DNA of 64,000 nucleotides from Chloroflexota bacterium. Lineage in GTDB: Bacteria > Chloroflexota > Dehalococcoidia > DSTF01 > RBG-16-68-14. Below, in pieces: positions 9,606-18,215 of this stretch. The stretch covers positions 59,635 to 123,634 of the forward strand of contig JAJCYW010000017.1 in the NCBI GenBank assembly GCA_029262675.1. Direction: 5' to 3'. How positions within the stretch are numbered: the first letter of the stretch is position 1; every line of letters begins with the position of its first letter. Under the pieces are notes generated by a model. That model saw nothing but the letters and a program-made list of their open reading frames with translations. It did no database searches and was not told the DNA's origin. A program made the position numbers and the translations under genes.

Positions 9606-10303
9606 GCTGCCTGCCTTTCTGGACGCGTGTCAACGACCGCGTCTTCGCGTTCAAGAATCCACTGAGAGGCGTCGGCGATGGAGTCGGCGAGCCAATCTGC
9701 CTGTCTCGCGAGAAGGGGTTGCTCCTCAAGCGACATCGAGCCGAGGCCAGTGCGAACAAGGACAAACGTCATCCCAAGCTGCTGTGCGGCGCCGAGGTCA
9801 CTCAGCGTGTCGCCGACGAAGTAACTTTCTGTCAGCGTCACGTTCAGCCTCTCTGCCGCGTCGTGAAAGAGGCCCGGTTCCGGCTTTCTGCAGGTGCATT
9901 CGTCTTCCGGCATGTGCGGGCAGTGCACAATGAGATCGATCCGGCCACCGGCCTGCTCTACCCCCGCCAGCATCCGACCGTGGATCTCTTCCAAACCATC
10001 TGCGCTAAGCAATCCTCGACCGATAGCGGACTGATTGGTCGCAACGATGATGGGCCAATTGAGCAGGCTGAGCTGACGTATCGCCTCAAGCGCGCCCGGC
10101 AGAAACTGGAACGCTTTCCAACCAGTCACATGGCCGGGCCGCAGCGCATTGATCACGCCATCGCGGTCCAGGAATATCGCTCTTTCCGTCTGAGCCGACC
10201 CATTCGTAGAAGGCGCAGCTTGGATAGGCTGCGGCTGCGGCTCAGTCACCGGGTTTAAGAGTACGGATGCATCCATGCGTCCCATCGTCCCCGAATCCTT
10301 CAC
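9602..10303 (-). CDS. gmhB: D-glycero-D-manno-heptose 1,7-bisphosphate 7-phosphatase (HAD family)
   Basis: This HAD phosphatase of 233 residues has motif I AIFLDRDGVIN, motif II VATNQSAIGRG, the zinc-binding loop HCPHMPEDECTCRKP typical of GmhB, and the metal-binding SYFVGDTLSDL. It removes the 7-phosphate from heptose 1,7-bisphosphate before nucleotide activation. The GTG start at 10303 overlaps the stop of the DUF4012 gene (GTGA). The first 38 residues before the HAD domain are a Pro/Gln-rich extension, so the in-frame ATG at 10285 could also be used. Confidence 0.92.
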   Translation of the reverse strand: MKDSGTMGRMDASVLLNPVTEPQPQPIQAAPSTNGSAQTERAIFLDRDGVINALRPGHVTGWKAFQFLPGALEAIRQLSLLNWPIIVATNQSAIGRGLLSADGLEEIHGRMLAGVEQAGGRIDLIVHCPHMPEDECTCRKPEPGLFHDAAERLNVTLTESYFVGDTLSDLGAAQQLGMTFVLVRTGLGSMSLEEQPLLARQADWLADSIADASQWILEREDAVVDTRPERQAA

Positions 10304-12282
10304 GAGCGGCGGCTTAGTTCGAACTCCAGCGACCAGTCCCGATCGAGTACGAGTTCGAGCTCCGCGACCGCCGCATGGGCGTCCCCGTTCGCCGTCGTTG
10401 ACGTGATCTCCATCTGTTCAGGCGGCACCACCCGCAACGTGACCGGTAAGGGCTGCTGGCCCGGCTGCTTCGACAGTTCGAGCTTGTAGCGCCACGTGTC
10501 GCTCTTCGTTCCGACGGCCGTGGGCACGATGTACTCGAACACCAGCCGCTGCCGGGTATCGCGGGGGAGGGCGAAGAAGCGGCCGAAGACCGTCAGGCCC
10601 AACTCCTCTCCGACCTCCTCCAGGCCGATTTCACGGCGGTCGTCGCGCACTGAAACGATGCGGCTTCCTTCCGGCACAAACAGTCGCAGATAGCCGCCGT
10701 ACAGCCCGCCCAGCATCAGCCTCTCCACCAGTTCGGGGTCCCGCCCTTCTACCCACGGCGCGAGGTTGTTGTTGTAGTCCACGGTGACGACGGTCCGCGC
10801 CGAGCCGGCGGCGCTTAGCCGCACCTCAACGTCGACCGTCTGCTCCAGCACGACGTTCAGTTTCGTGCTGTTCACACTGGCATCGACCAGCATGAGAGAA
10901 TCGCCGGCAGAGGCGCCTACCTCGCCGTCCCAGCCGAACTCCCGTATTAGCTCCTGCTGGCTGGGGTCGTGAGAATACAGGAGCAGGTTCTTCTCGTCTC
11001 CCAAGTCCTGGATGGCATCGACGAGCGGCGACCACATCCCCGGCGACGGCCGAAGCACGCGCTCCAGCACCTCGTCTGCGAGCAGCGCCACGAACTCCTT
11101 GCGGTCTCCCTTTGGCTCGAAGGGGACGCGAGTGTGTTCCTCAGTAACGTCGAAGGCGTTGTCACTCGTGACCGTGATGTCGAATTCGGGCACCGTCACC
11201 GGCCCGGTTACTTCAAGCAGCCGTTCCAGCGTGCTCACGTTGATTCCGATCACGCCATCGACCGGGAATCCGCCGCCTAGTTCAAAGAAGCGTTGGGCGT
11301 CTCCGGCAGAGGTGGGGAAATCTGGCGACCAGTTGGAGACATCCAGGTTCCACGTAAAGTCCTTCAGCAAGTACTGCTGCAGCGGCGCCGGAGGCTCCAC
11401 ATAGACATCGCCATTGAGCCGCAAGTTGCGACTGAACTCGACCGCATCCTCGAAATCAAGGTCCTCAATGCGGCCGTCTTCCACCCGCATTGTGCCGTAC
11501 ACAGATACCAGTCCGCCTGTCGGCAGCAGCTCCGCGTTGTTGTGCGCCAGGATCAGGTAGGTCTTCGGCTCGGAGAACCCGAGGAACTCCGGCGCAAACG
11601 CTCGCGCCCGCCAATAGGTGGCGATGAGTTCGTCCACCGTTTCCCGGCGATCGTCGAGTTCACGCACCGCAGACCGTACGGGAGGCAGCAGCCCTCCATC
11701 GCCGATCTCCTCGCGGAGGGCATCGACCGTGGCCAGCCGCGTTTCGATGGCCGCGAAGTGTGGATCGGTGCGCTCGAAGATCGTCATCGTCCTTTCGGGA
11801 AGCGTCCCTTCCTCCTGCGATCGAATCTCGGCAAACTGCTCGATCGCTCTCACACCCTCCACACCGATGCCGGCCGCCTCTTCGCCAATCGCTGCCAGGT
11901 CGCTTACGGTCTGCACCTGGCCTCCGATGACCGGCAGGCGTCCAAGTGTCCACACCGCGGGATCGTTTCGTAGGGCCGACCGTGCCGAGGCAAACTTCTC
12001 CCCTGCCGCTTCGAAATTCACGCGCGCTGCTCCGAGCTCTTCTTCAGTCGCATCAAGCCGGTTCGACTCCAACAAATCCTGTCCCGCTCGCAGCAACTCT
12101 TGCGCTTGATCGACGTCGTGAACGATCCCCGCGGAACGGTACGCCTCAACGCCTCCGACGATCGCCAGCGCCGAGAGCGCTAGTAACAGAAGATGACGGC
12201 CACGTATCCTGCCCCGCGAAAGCACGACTCCGAGCTTAGTTCCTACGCCCGCGCTGTCGCGCAGCGAGACTTGCCATGCCAA
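10300..12282 (-). CDS. DUF4012 domain membrane-anchored protein
   Basis: The 660-residue protein has one hydrophobic segment (LLLLALSALAIVGGVEAY, about residues 31-48), a helical coiled segment to about residue 220, and then the DUF4012 core (YLILAHNNAELLPTGGLVSVYGTM; GVIGINVSTLERLLEVTGPV). DUF4012 proteins occur in Actinobacteria and Chloroflexota polysaccharide clusters. Part of the core resembles the LytR-CpsA-Psr fold, which attaches glycans to the cell wall. A role in transfer or anchoring of the finished glycan outside the membrane is therefore plausible but inferred. The ATG at 12282 lies within the upstream gene's 3' end (47-nt overlap). Confidence 0.82.
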   Translation of the reverse strand: MAWQVSLRDSAGVGTKLGVVLSRGRIRGRHLLLLALSALAIVGGVEAYRSAGIVHDVDQAQELLRAGQDLLESNRLDATEEELGAARVNFEAAGEKFASARSALRNDPAVWTLGRLPVIGGQVQTVSDLAAIGEEAAGIGVEGVRAIEQFAEIRSQEEGTLPERTMTIFERTDPHFAAIETRLATVDALREEIGDGGLLPPVRSAVRELDDRRETVDELIATYWRARAFAPEFLGFSEPKTYLILAHNNAELLPTGGLVSVYGTMRVEDGRIEDLDFEDAVEFSRNLRLNGDVYVEPPAPLQQYLLKDFTWNLDVSNWSPDFPTSAGDAQRFFELGGGFPVDGVIGINVSTLERLLEVTGPVTVPEFDITVTSDNAFDVTEEHTRVPFEPKGDRKEFVALLADEVLERVLRPSPGMWSPLVDAIQDLGDEKNLLLYSHDPSQQELIREFGWDGEVGASAGDSLMLVDASVNSTKLNVVLEQTVDVEVRLSAAGSARTVVTVDYNNNLAPWVEGRDPELVERLMLGGLYGGYLRLFVPEGSRIVSVRDDRREIGLEEVGEELGLTVFGRFFALPRDTRQRLVFEYIVPTAVGTKSDTWRYKLELSKQPGQQPLPVTLRVVPPEQMEITSTTANGDAHAAVAELELVLDRDWSLEFELSRRS

Positions 12283-12820
12283 ACATCAACAGAGCACCAC
12301 CGAGTGCGCCAAAGGCGATCGCTGCCTGGGCGTATGCTGCTCCACCATCGCTGTCTGCAAGTCCAGCGCCCGTATCGGGCAAGCTAGCGGGCGGCAATGC
12401 GGGTCCGCCGGTCCCCGTAACGACAACCGTGCCGCTTGCGGAGAGAACGTCGCTAGCATCCGTCCCGGCAGGGCAGACAGCAGTTACGACGACGTTACCA
12501 ACGCTGCCGCCGACATAAAGGGTTCCCGTGATCACGCCGTTCGCGTCTGTCTCAGGGCTGTCCTGAGCCACGCTGGCGCCAGAGCCCGGCTGACCTGTAA
12601 TGCTCATCGCGCAGGCCGCGCTGGCTACTGGAGTCCCATCTGCGTCTAGCACAATCACCGTCACCACCACGGCCTCACCGGTGCCAGCCGCCGTACTTGC
12701 GACCTCGAATTCTACGCTCCCATTGGGTGGCGGGTAGTCGGCCAGAGCTGTGCTGGAGAAGACTCCGGCCAGCAACATCGCCGTGGCGACTAAGACGCCG
12801 ACTGCAAATTTGATCTTCAT
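12236..12820 (-). CDS. secreted protein with bacterial Ig-like domain and LPDTG sorting signal
   Basis: The protein has 194 residues from the ATG at 12820, which has a consensus GGAGG eight bases upstream. It shows a signal peptide (KIKFAVGVLVATAMLLAGVFSS, then ALA), one beta-rich domain of about 95 residues resembling a Big/invasin-type Ig-like fold (EAVVVTVIVLDADGTPVASAA), and a C-terminal cell-wall sorting tail: LPDTG, a roughly 22-residue hydrophobic segment and a basic end (RQRGRRN). A sortase would cleave at LPDTG and link the protein to the wall. Its place inside the glycan operon suggests a surface-layer or wall protein, possibly a glycan acceptor. The Ig-like domain resembles the C-terminal domain of the 839-aa protein at 18.2-20.7 kb. 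Confidence 0.85.
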   Translation of the reverse strand: MKIKFAVGVLVATAMLLAGVFSSTALADYPPPNGSVEFEVASTAAGTGEAVVVTVIVLDADGTPVASAACAMSITGQPGSGASVAQDSPETDANGVITGTLYVGGSVGNVVVTAVCPAGTDASDVLSASGTVVVTGTGGPALPPASLPDTGAGLADSDGGAAYAQAAIAFGALGGALLMFGMASLAARQRGRRN

Positions 12821-12949
12821 CTTTGATCCTCCGTTGTCCTGTACTTTCGCCATCTTGTTGCCGGCGCACTCGCCTGGCTGCCTGCGCCGCTGGCATTGAT
12901 CTACTTCTTCATTGGCATCACCTTCTGATAGCTCTCCGGCGGTTCACGG

Positions 12950-14428
12950 CTAGGCTGCTTCGACGCTGTCTTTCACGTCACCGCTCACCGATCCGGCGGA
13001 AGGCTCCTCCAACATCGATGGCGGAGGCTTCTTCGCCGAATTTGAGTGGCCGTTTGAACGGGCGTTTGTAGCGGAGTAGTCATAGTAGTAGCCGTACGAG
13101 CGACTGCTCTTCCGTACCTTGTTCAGGACGACGCCGAGGATGTCCGCATTGGCGTTCGCCAGCGCCTGGAGCGCCTTTCTAGCCGCCTCTGCCCGCGTCC
13201 GCCCGCTGTCTATCACCAGGATCGTGGCGTCTGCTTTGGCAGCGAGGATTCGCGCATCGGCAACCGCCAGCACAGGCGGACTATCTAGAATCACGAGATC
13301 GACCGCGCGCTTCAACCGCTCCAACAGAGCGTCGAAGCCCTCCCATTCCAGCAACTCGGCCGGGTTGGGCGGCAGCGGGCCGCTGGTCATCAAGGAGAGT
13401 GCGTAAAAGGGGGCTGGCTGCAGAACGTTACCATCCAGGGACGCGTCTTTGAGAAGGGCGGAGGTGAGACCGGCGCGGTTCTCCAATCCGAAAGCTCGGT
13501 GGAGAGACGGTCGGCGCAAGTCGGCGTCCACCAGGGCCACCTTCTTGCCTGTCTCAGCGATTGCGACCGCAAGATTCGCGGCCGTCGTCGACTTACCTTC
13601 GTTGGCGTTCGTACTCGTTACGAGGACGACTCGCACGGACTTGCCCAACGTGCTGAACCGCACGTTGGTCCGGAGCATGCTATACGCTTCCCACTCCGCT
13701 GCGCGCTCACCTCGCTTAACCAGGTGGATCTCACCCTTGTGGCTGCGCCAGCGCCCCACCTCGCCCAAGATCGGCAGGCCGGCCACGGACTTGACATCGT
13801 CTGTTGATTTCACGGTGTCATCGAGATACTCCAACAGCAAAGCGAGGCCACCCGCGAGAATGAACCCGACGGCGACGGCCAGCAGGACGTTAAGGCGCAT
13901 GTTAGGGGAGACCGGCGAGTTGGGGCGTACAGCGCTCTCAACGATGCTTACCGTGCCCGGCCGCGACACTGAGACATCATCTTGCTGAGTCACAAATGTC
14001 GTGGCAACCGCGTTGGCGAGCAGAGCGGCCTGACCCGGGTCTTCATCCGTGACCGAGACCTTCAGCAACTGCGTATCACCGGTGATGCTCACATCGAGTT
14101 TGTTGTGGAGCTCGCCCGCGGTCATGCCGGGAAAGTCACCCTCGTCCAACACGCCCTCAAGGACCGGGCGCTGGGTGATCAGTTCACGATAGGTCTTGGT
14201 AAGCCGTTCGCTGGCGAGGATGTCGTTATAGACAACCGTGCCGGGCTGCTGCGTCAAATCGACGAGAAGCGTCGCTGAAGTCTTGTACGTCGGCGTGATC
14301 GTCCGCGTTACCAGAAACGCCGCGACGCCCGCGATCGTGGCACCTATTATGAGCAGCCACCACCACCGCTTCGCCATTGCGAGGTACCCGGACAGCTCTG
14401 TGTGGCTCTCAGAGGATGGTAGGGGCAA
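12950..14428 (-). CDS. Wzz-type chain-length regulator fused to tyrosine autokinase (BY-kinase)
   Basis: The 492-residue protein combines a Wzz domain between two membrane segments (about 21-40 and 181-200) with a C-terminal BY-kinase domain. The kinase part has Walker A TSTNANEGKSTTAANLA (about 271-287), Walker A' KVALVDADLRRPS and Walker B LVILDSPPVL. It ends with a Tyr cluster (SYGYYYDYS, about 455-463) that is the autophosphorylation site in this family. These proteins control polymer length and export. The start is TTG at 14428 with AAAGGAG seven bases before it. It is the first gene of the minus-strand glycan operon. Confidence 0.92.
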   Translation of the reverse strand: MPLPSSESHTELSGYLAMAKRWWWLLIIGATIAGVAAFLVTRTITPTYKTSATLLVDLTQQPGTVVYNDILASERLTKTYRELITQRPVLEGVLDEGDFPGMTAGELHNKLDVSITGDTQLLKVSVTDEDPGQAALLANAVATTFVTQQDDVSVSRPGTVSIVESAVRPNSPVSPNMRLNVLLAVAVGFILAGGLALLLEYLDDTVKSTDDVKSVAGLPILGEVGRWRSHKGEIHLVKRGERAAEWEAYSMLRTNVRFSTLGKSVRVVLVTSTNANEGKSTTAANLAVAIAETGKKVALVDADLRRPSLHRAFGLENRAGLTSALLKDASLDGNVLQPAPFYALSLMTSGPLPPNPAELLEWEGFDALLERLKRAVDLVILDSPPVLAVADARILAAKADATILVIDSGRTRAEAARKALQALANANADILGVVLNKVRKSSRSYGYYYDYSATNARSNGHSNSAKKPPPSMLEEPSAGSVSGDVKDSVEAA

Positions 14429-15113
14429 GATCCAACTCCTTTGGTACCCAGGCCGTCTCGTATCTCAGAGAAACCTGCACAATGAGCACTGAGCAACCTC
14501 GCCAATCGCCGCCGAACGGCGGTGGTAGCTGCCCGCAAGATCAGTATTAAGGACGGCAGGCAGCTTAGATATCATGGATATCCCTCATGGAGTGATGCGG
14601 AAGCCTTAGCTTTAGGCTGGGCAGCCCTATTCAACTCTCTTACTAGTATCTCTTGACTATGGGCGCGATTCTCGTCAGAAACGCCGCCGCCACCTGCCAC
14701 CGGCAGCTGGACTAGAATGGTAGGGGTAGGTCGTCATCGGGCAGAGCCGGAGTAGCTCAGGAGTAGATCCGAAGCCTTCTGAGCGGAGGGCCGCGAGTTT
14801 GAACCTCGTCTCCAGCTTCAGCCATATATGTAGTGGGCGAGGCAGTCTATCTGGCGGTCTTCTCCCCTGCCGGAGCCCGTGACCATCTGCCTTCGGAGCA
14901 GCTCAACAGAGGCTTGAAGACGCCCCGCAACCGGCGGACCTAGGCGACGGTTCTATGCACACTCCGGCCCTCGCCGTTATGGCGCTCGTAGACATGCTGG
15001 AAGATGGCGTCAGTCTTGGTCCGGCAGATCGCTGGGCCGCAGGCTCTCGGCAGCCCTCATTCAGCAGCGCTACGCCGCATCCACAAGTAACACCGCGGCC
15101 GCGAGCTTCCCGT
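14429..15113. other. intergenic region upstream of the glycan operon
   Basis: This stretch of 685 bp contains a decayed tRNA-Arg (14746-14817). It separates the glycan operon, transcribed leftward from 14428, from the 3' end of the beta-helix gene at 15114. The operon promoter should be between 14430 and about 14740, but no convincing -35/-10 pair stands out. A short GC-rich inverted repeat (CCGCCG-AA-CGGCGG) lies near 14509-14522. I see no protein-coding gene. Confidence 0.5.
14746..14817 (+). pseudogene. decayed tRNA-Arg (anticodon TCT)
   Basis: The 72 bases fit the cloverleaf numbering exactly: acceptor GCCGGAG/CTCCAGC with one C-A mismatch, TA at positions 8-9, D stem GCTC/GATC with one mismatch, loop CTTCTGA with anticodon TCT, and an intact T arm (GCGAG, TTTGAAC, CTCGT). 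The anticodon stem GAAGC/GCGGA keeps only two of five pairs, and the 3' end reads TCA rather than CCA. These defects argue for a dead gene copy rather than a working tRNA. Confidence 0.6.
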
Positions 15114-17354
15114 TCACAGCACCGACAGCAGTCCGGCTATGAACTGCAACACCAGCGCCGCGTCGAGTGAGTTCACGCTGCCGTTCTGGCTAGCGTCGGC
15201 ATTCTCCGGACACGGCACAACGGCGATGAAGCCCGCACTCTGCTGGAGGATGATCGCAGCGTCCCGGCTATCCACTGAACCATTGCAATCGGCATCGCCG
15301 CGCAGGATCACGGGCGCCTTGTTGACTGGCGAATCGCCAGGTGAGAGCGGGTTCGAGAAGTCCACATCGGTCGCGTGACAGGGAACCTCGTGGCAGATCA
15401 GCTCCGCAATCTGTTCGAGGTTTGTCGTGCCCCAATCGTTGTACGTGGCGTCGATGGTACCTGCGTTGATTTGAGACCCCGGAATCTCCAGATAGCAGGC
15501 ACTCTCCGGAGTGTCGCATCCGCTGTTCGCGGGGTCTAGACCCCGGAATCGATTCCCGTTCTCGGCGCTTCCACCAATGACGATGCCCGTCGTTTGACCG
15601 GCGAAATCGCTCGAGAAGACGATGCCGTCGACGCCAGATTCAAAGTCGTTCTTACTGATCTGCACGCCGGTTGACGAATTGAGGAGGAGTTGCGCCGTGG
15701 AGTTGCGCCTCAGCACGTTCTTCTCGATCAGCAGGTTCGTTTCACCATTCGCGCTGATTCCGTAGTCCTCAACCGAACCTTCGGTGCCGTTGTCGGCGAT
15801 GTCAGCGTTCGCGACGACACGACTGTTCGCGCCGTCGACCAGGCGAACGCCGGTCGCATCGTTCTCGCTGATATAGTTGGCGACGATACTCAGCGACAGC
15901 TCACGTGCGGCAACAATGCCGTGCGTCCCATTGCGGCGAATGTCGTTTCGTTCGACCGTCGTAGTTGCGCCATCGAACAACTCAATGCCGTGCGTCGCGC
16001 TATCCCGGATCGTGTTGTTGATGATCCGTAGCCCGACAGCCTCGTCTGTCCGGAGACCGGCCGCCCCGTTGTCTGCGACTTGGTTGCGGACTATCTCGTT
16101 GAAGCGGCCTCGCGCGAGATCTAAGCCATTGCCACCGTTCGTGAGGACTGTGTTGTCAGAGACCGTAAAGTCGTCTTGATTGTGCCCGACTAAGCCCGAA
16201 GCCACGTTCTCATTGATGTCGTTGTCGCGCACGACGGCGTCACTTCCGTTATCGAGGAATACGCCTGATGCACCGCTTTCGAGAATCTCGTTGTCGCTGA
16301 TCGTCAAGCGTTCTTGCTCGGCGACATGTATCCCATGCGAGGCGTTGCTTCTCACCGTGTTGCCGGACAGCATCGTGTCCGACCCCCCGAAGCCAACTAG
16401 CCCCGGTTCGGATTGAATGCCGATCGCGCTGTTGTCGGACACGGTGTTCGACTCGATGTTTACGCCGGAGTGAGGCCCGGTCAGGAGAATGCCATTCGCC
16501 ACGTTCTCCGAGATGGTGTTGCCTTCGACATTCGTGTTCGTACCTTCGATATCGTGGAACCCGTGAAGGCCGTTCCGTTCGATCGTGACGCCGACCACTT
16601 GCAGGCCGGACTGCCGGTTAACGACAAGGCCGTTGCTAGCGTTGGCGAAGATGGCCCCGTCCTCGACACGGTGGCCGGCCCCGTCGAACAGTTCGATACC
16701 CGCCCGGCCGTTGTCGTGAACCTGAGCATCAAGAATCCGTAGACCGTCGGATGCCGTCGTTGACTCGTCACCGGAGGAGTCGGCGAACAAGATCCCTTCC
16801 CTGCCCCAGTCCGAGACTTCGACATCCAGGATCGTAATTGGCTCGCAGACATCATCCACGAGGATGCCCTGGTCGTTCGCGTGATGACCGCTTCCGTCCA
16901 GCGTAAGGTGTTCGATCGTCAGGCTGTCGCAGTTGCCAAGTGGATCGGTCACGTGAATGCCGACGGCGCCGTTACTGGTGGGCTTGATAACGATAGAGCC
17001 TCTGGGATGCGCTGGCTGACCGCGGATGCTGAAGTTTCCGTGATTCGTCGTGATGGTGCCTTCGTCGTACACGGCGGGGCGCAGCGTTAGCTTGCCGCCT
17101 GTAGGCCCTTGCTCATCCAAGAAGCCGATGGCCGCCGTGATCGTGCAGAATGGCGTGGTCGTGGCACCCGCGTCTTCGGCTGGTTCGTCCGTACACGAAA
17201 TGTCATCGGCATCGACGAACAGTTCGCCTGGGCCAACGGCCGAGGCCGGCCTGTCGGCCAATGACACGAGAGCTCCGACGGCTGCGGCAGCAAGCACCGC
17301 CATCGCTGCCAACTGTAGCGCGAGCCTACCGCGCCAGGTGATGTAAGGATTCAT
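15114..17354 (-). CDS. secreted right-handed beta-helix protein with C-terminal dockerin
   Basis: The protein has 746 residues from the ATG at 17354, with GGGGG about nine bases upstream. It begins with a signal peptide (LALQLAAMAVLAAAAVGALVS). From about residue 50 to 650 there are some 20 repeats of the NosD/PbH1 type (for example VEGNTISENVANGILL and VRSNASHGIHV), which form a parallel beta-helix typical of polysaccharide lyases and adhesins. The last 65 residues form a type I dockerin: two calcium loops, DADCNGSVDSRDAAIILQ and ADASQNGSVNSLDAALVLQ. No catalytic residues can be recognised. A surface glycan-binding or glycan-cleaving role is inferred. Confidence 0.85.
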   Translation of the reverse strand: MNPYITWRGRLALQLAAMAVLAAAAVGALVSLADRPASAVGPGELFVDADDISCTDEPAEDAGATTTPFCTITAAIGFLDEQGPTGGKLTLRPAVYDEGTITTNHGNFSIRGQPAHPRGSIVIKPTSNGAVGIHVTDPLGNCDSLTIEHLTLDGSGHHANDQGILVDDVCEPITILDVEVSDWGREGILFADSSGDESTTASDGLRILDAQVHDNGRAGIELFDGAGHRVEDGAIFANASNGLVVNRQSGLQVVGVTIERNGLHGFHDIEGTNTNVEGNTISENVANGILLTGPHSGVNIESNTVSDNSAIGIQSEPGLVGFGGSDTMLSGNTVRSNASHGIHVAEQERLTISDNEILESGASGVFLDNGSDAVVRDNDINENVASGLVGHNQDDFTVSDNTVLTNGGNGLDLARGRFNEIVRNQVADNGAAGLRTDEAVGLRIINNTIRDSATHGIELFDGATTTVERNDIRRNGTHGIVAARELSLSIVANYISENDATGVRLVDGANSRVVANADIADNGTEGSVEDYGISANGETNLLIEKNVLRRNSTAQLLLNSSTGVQISKNDFESGVDGIVFSSDFAGQTTGIVIGGSAENGNRFRGLDPANSGCDTPESACYLEIPGSQINAGTIDATYNDWGTTNLEQIAELICHEVPCHATDVDFSNPLSPGDSPVNKAPVILRGDADCNGSVDSRDAAIILQQSAGFIAVVPCPENADASQNGSVNSLDAALVLQFIAGLLSVL

Positions 17355-17522
17355 AGTCACTCGCCCCCTTTTCGAGCCAGAAGCATAGCAGCCCAACCAA
17401 CGGCACTACAAGTTCAGAAGGCTTGCGATAATAAGATAGTGCGGCTTAGGCGGCCACTCCCTGGCCGGGTCCCGTATCTGCCGCCCGTGCTACTATCAGG
17501 GCGACAGGTAAGGAGGTCTACG

Positions 17523-17603
17523 ATGGGAAGAAAAGACAAGGGCCATAAGGAAGTCAAGAAGCCTAAGCAGGACAAGAAACTGAAGGGGTCGAAGAAGGCC
17601 TAG
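17523..17603 (+). CDS. 26-residue lysine-rich small protein
   Basis: An ATG at 17523 follows a perfect AAGGAGG, with seven bases between. The ORF reads MGRKDKGHKEVKKPKQDKKL followed by KGSKKA and a TAG stop, so 13 of 26 residues are Lys or Arg. A string this basic with so strong a ribosome site is unlikely to be chance. The likely role is RNA or ribosome binding, but nothing in the sequence proves it. It stands alone on the plus strand between two minus-strand surface protein genes. Confidence 0.6.
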   Translation: MGRKDKGHKEVKKPKQDKKLKGSKKA

Positions 17604-17688
17604 GATCGCGGGCCATCAACTACTCGTTGCAGGGCCGGACTGCAATGGCCTGTCCTCGTTCTCGACCCACACGATCAACGCGTAGTGC

Positions 17689-17922
17689 CTAGCCAGCGCG
17701 TATGTCGGCCTCGATGATGGGGGAGGGTGCCTCGCCACTCGAAGTGGACACCGGCACCGTCACGAGAACGATGGCCCACATCACGACCCCCGCAGCAACC
17801 GCGGCCGCGCCGAAGGCCCGACCGCCGATGCTCATGCTCCCGCGATAGGCGACGATGCCGCCGACAATCGATGCCGCGCCCAGAACGGCCAACACCAACC
17901 AAACGAATGTGCCCCACTCCAT
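17689..17922 (-). CDS. small two-helix membrane protein, unknown function
   Basis: The protein has 77 residues from the ATG at 17922, with AGGAGG six bases upstream; longer in-frame readings lack a ribosome site. It has two hydrophobic segments (FVWLVLAVLGAASIVGGIVAY and AAAVAAGVVMWAIVLVTVPV) separated by a short polar turn with YRGSMSIGGRAF. The C-terminus is short and polar. I do not recognise the family. Its only neighbours are the tiny Lys-rich gene and the repeat-rich surface protein. Confidence 0.6.
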   Translation of the reverse strand: MEWGTFVWLVLAVLGAASIVGGIVAYRGSMSIGGRAFGAAAVAAGVVMWAIVLVTVPVSTSSGEAPSPIIEADIRAG

Positions 17923-18215
17923 GCAGACCTCCTGTGTCGCAGCTATGAACGCGCTCCATGCATTCAGACGAACGGCAGGCACGTTTTGTTCCCCGCGCCT
18001 GCGGCCGCCGGACGGAGCGACAGCGGAGCCTGGCCGGGCACGACCGTTTCCGGTGCCGGCGGTCGATAGCCCCATCCCGCGTGGATTCGACTTCCATGCA
18101 CTCCCGCCAACGCCCTCCGTGAAGGGAGTCGGAATCAGGCGCCTGGCATCCCGGCCTGTCGTAGACTCACAGGTCAGCAACACACGGACGGCTGGCTAAG
18201 GAGAGTGACGGCCGG

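Noticed and set aside
11293..11973. Plus-strand frame of 226 codons opposite the DUF4012 gene
   Set aside because: Arg/His-rich shadow of a well-supported gene.
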